Shown here: positions 63,386-64,000 of the stretch, one piece after another
Layout: every line of letters starts with the position of its first letter
Numbering within the stretch: position 1 is the stretch's first letter
Assembly (NCBI RefSeq): GCF_030291075.1
Contig: NZ_CP127407.1
Span: forward strand, 1,858,001 to 1,922,000
Reading direction: 5' to 3'
DNA: 64,000 nucleotides
Source of the DNA: Stenotrophomonas sp. 57
Lineage (GTDB): Bacteria; Pseudomonadota; Gammaproteobacteria; Xanthomonadales; Xanthomonadaceae
Notes under the pieces: generated by a model
The model's database searches: none
Seen by the model: only the letters and a program-made list of their open reading frames with translations
What the model was told of the DNA's origin: nothing
Program-made: the position numbers and the translations under genes

Positions 63386-64000
63386 TCAGCCCATCAATAC
63401 TTGGCCACCGTCCACATTGAGCACATGGCCGGTGATCCAGCGTGCCATCGGCGAGCACAGGAACAGGGCGGCGTCGGCAATCTCGCGCGGGTGGCCGAAG
63501 CGGCCGAACGGGATCTTCGCCAGGGTGCCGTGGTAGAGCGCGGGGTCTTCGGTGCGGCGGCGGTCCCACAGGCCGTCGTCGAATTCGATGGAGCCGGGTG
63601 CGATGGCGTTGACCCGGATCCGGTCCTTGGCCAGCGCCAGTGCCTGCGAGGTGGTGTAGTGCGACAGCGCGGCCTTGGCGGCAGCGTAGGGTGCGCCACC
63701 TGGGCGTGGCTGCTGTGCGGCGATCGAGGACAGGTTGAGGATGCAGGCATCGCGGGATGCCCGCAGCCACGGCAGTGCCAGGCGCGAGGCCCGTACCGCC
63801 GCCATCAGGTCGATCTGCAGGCTGGCGGCCCAGCCATCCTCGTCATCGGCCATGCCGTAGCCAGTGGCGTTGTTGACCAGCACATCGATGCCGCCAAGTG
63901 CATCGGCAGCGGCCTGCAGCCAAGCCTGGATCTGGCCGACGTCGGCCAGATCGGCGGAGACGGTATGCAGCGGAGTGCCCTGGGCTTGCGCGTCGGTACG
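63386..64000 (-). CDS. Short-chain dehydrogenase/reductase, 3' part
   Basis: About 204 residues are present; the N-terminus with the NAD loop is cut off by the window edge. Visible are 'VLVNNATGYG', the Ser ('NLSSIAAQ'), 'YAAAKAALSHY' (YxxxK) and 'NAIAPGSIEFDDG', with a C-terminus 'GHVLNVDGGQVLMG'. This is the pattern of a FabG-like or dihydropteridine-type SDR with intact catalytic residues. The length missing is about 45-50 residues. The substrate is unknown. Confidence 0.88.
   Translation of the reverse strand, partial: RTDAQAQGTPLHTVSADLADVGQIQAWLQAAADALGGIDVLVNNATGYGMADDEDGWAASLQIDLMAAVRASRLALPWLRASRDACILNLSSIAAQQPRPGGAPYAAAKAALSHYTTSQALALAKDRIRVNAIAPGSIEFDDGLWDRRRTEDPALYHGTLAKIPFGRFGHPREIADAALFLCSPMARWITGHVLNVDGGQVLMG

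Overview
The window looks like chromosomal DNA of Stenotrophomonas, most likely the S. maltophilia complex. It is GC-rich and full of GTAG-headed palindromes (SMAG elements, the repeat family described in S. maltophilia). It also carries an APH(3')-II-type kinase of the S. maltophilia lineage and core genes in xanthomonad style (bamB-der, folD, guaB-guaA, pyrD-murB). No rRNA, tRNA, CRISPR array or replication origin was seen.

Layout. 1-10.76 kb is housekeeping: the end of bamB, der, a rhodanese-MoeB fusion, a Kef-type antiporter, folD, and guaB-lipoprotein-guaA as a coupled operon ending in a clear terminator. 10.76-19.18 kb is an AT-richer accessory island just after guaA. It holds a small CxxC protein, a decayed IS3-family transposase tail, a PIN-domain protein with a duplicated 3' end, an orphan protein with a C-terminal membrane helix, and a minus-strand operon of a zinc-ribbon-like protein, an OLD-family ATPase/TOPRIM nuclease and a UvrD-like helicase. 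The last two are overlapping and resemble a Gabija-type anti-phage module. No integrase was found.

19.2-36.1 kb is a patchwork of small transcription units: a LysR regulator divergent from an exported DJ-1/PfpI protein, a HAD nucleotidase, a DUF1963 protein, lipoproteins and small membrane proteins, 3-hydroxybutyrate dehydrogenase, an HTH/hydrolase/DUF4180 operon, an ArsR/SRPBCC operon, a MarR/TetX-like pair, a TetR/membrane-protein pair, a BLUF photoreceptor beside a CheW-like protein, and an FtrA-type regulator. Several regulators have visible palindromic operators.

36.4-47.1 kb is one coherent sulfur-scavenging locus: TonB receptor, FMN reductase, DUF3088 protein, two flavin-dependent monooxygenases, an M20 deacylase, a GNAT acetyltransferase, a fused amino-acid ABC permease/ATPase and a binding protein. 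Its gene content closely parallels the Bacillus subtilis ytmI operon (acetylate, oxidise, deacetylate S-modified cysteines).

47.2-64 kb holds a secreted discoidin/glycosidase-like protein with a LacI-type operator, an MBL hydrolase divergent from a TetR, an EAL-domain membrane protein, an SDR, APH(3')-II-type and APH(9)-like kinases flanking a TetR/DUF418 pair, then EamA, murB, pyrD, a methyltransferase, a small DUF4190-like protein and an SDR cut by the window end.
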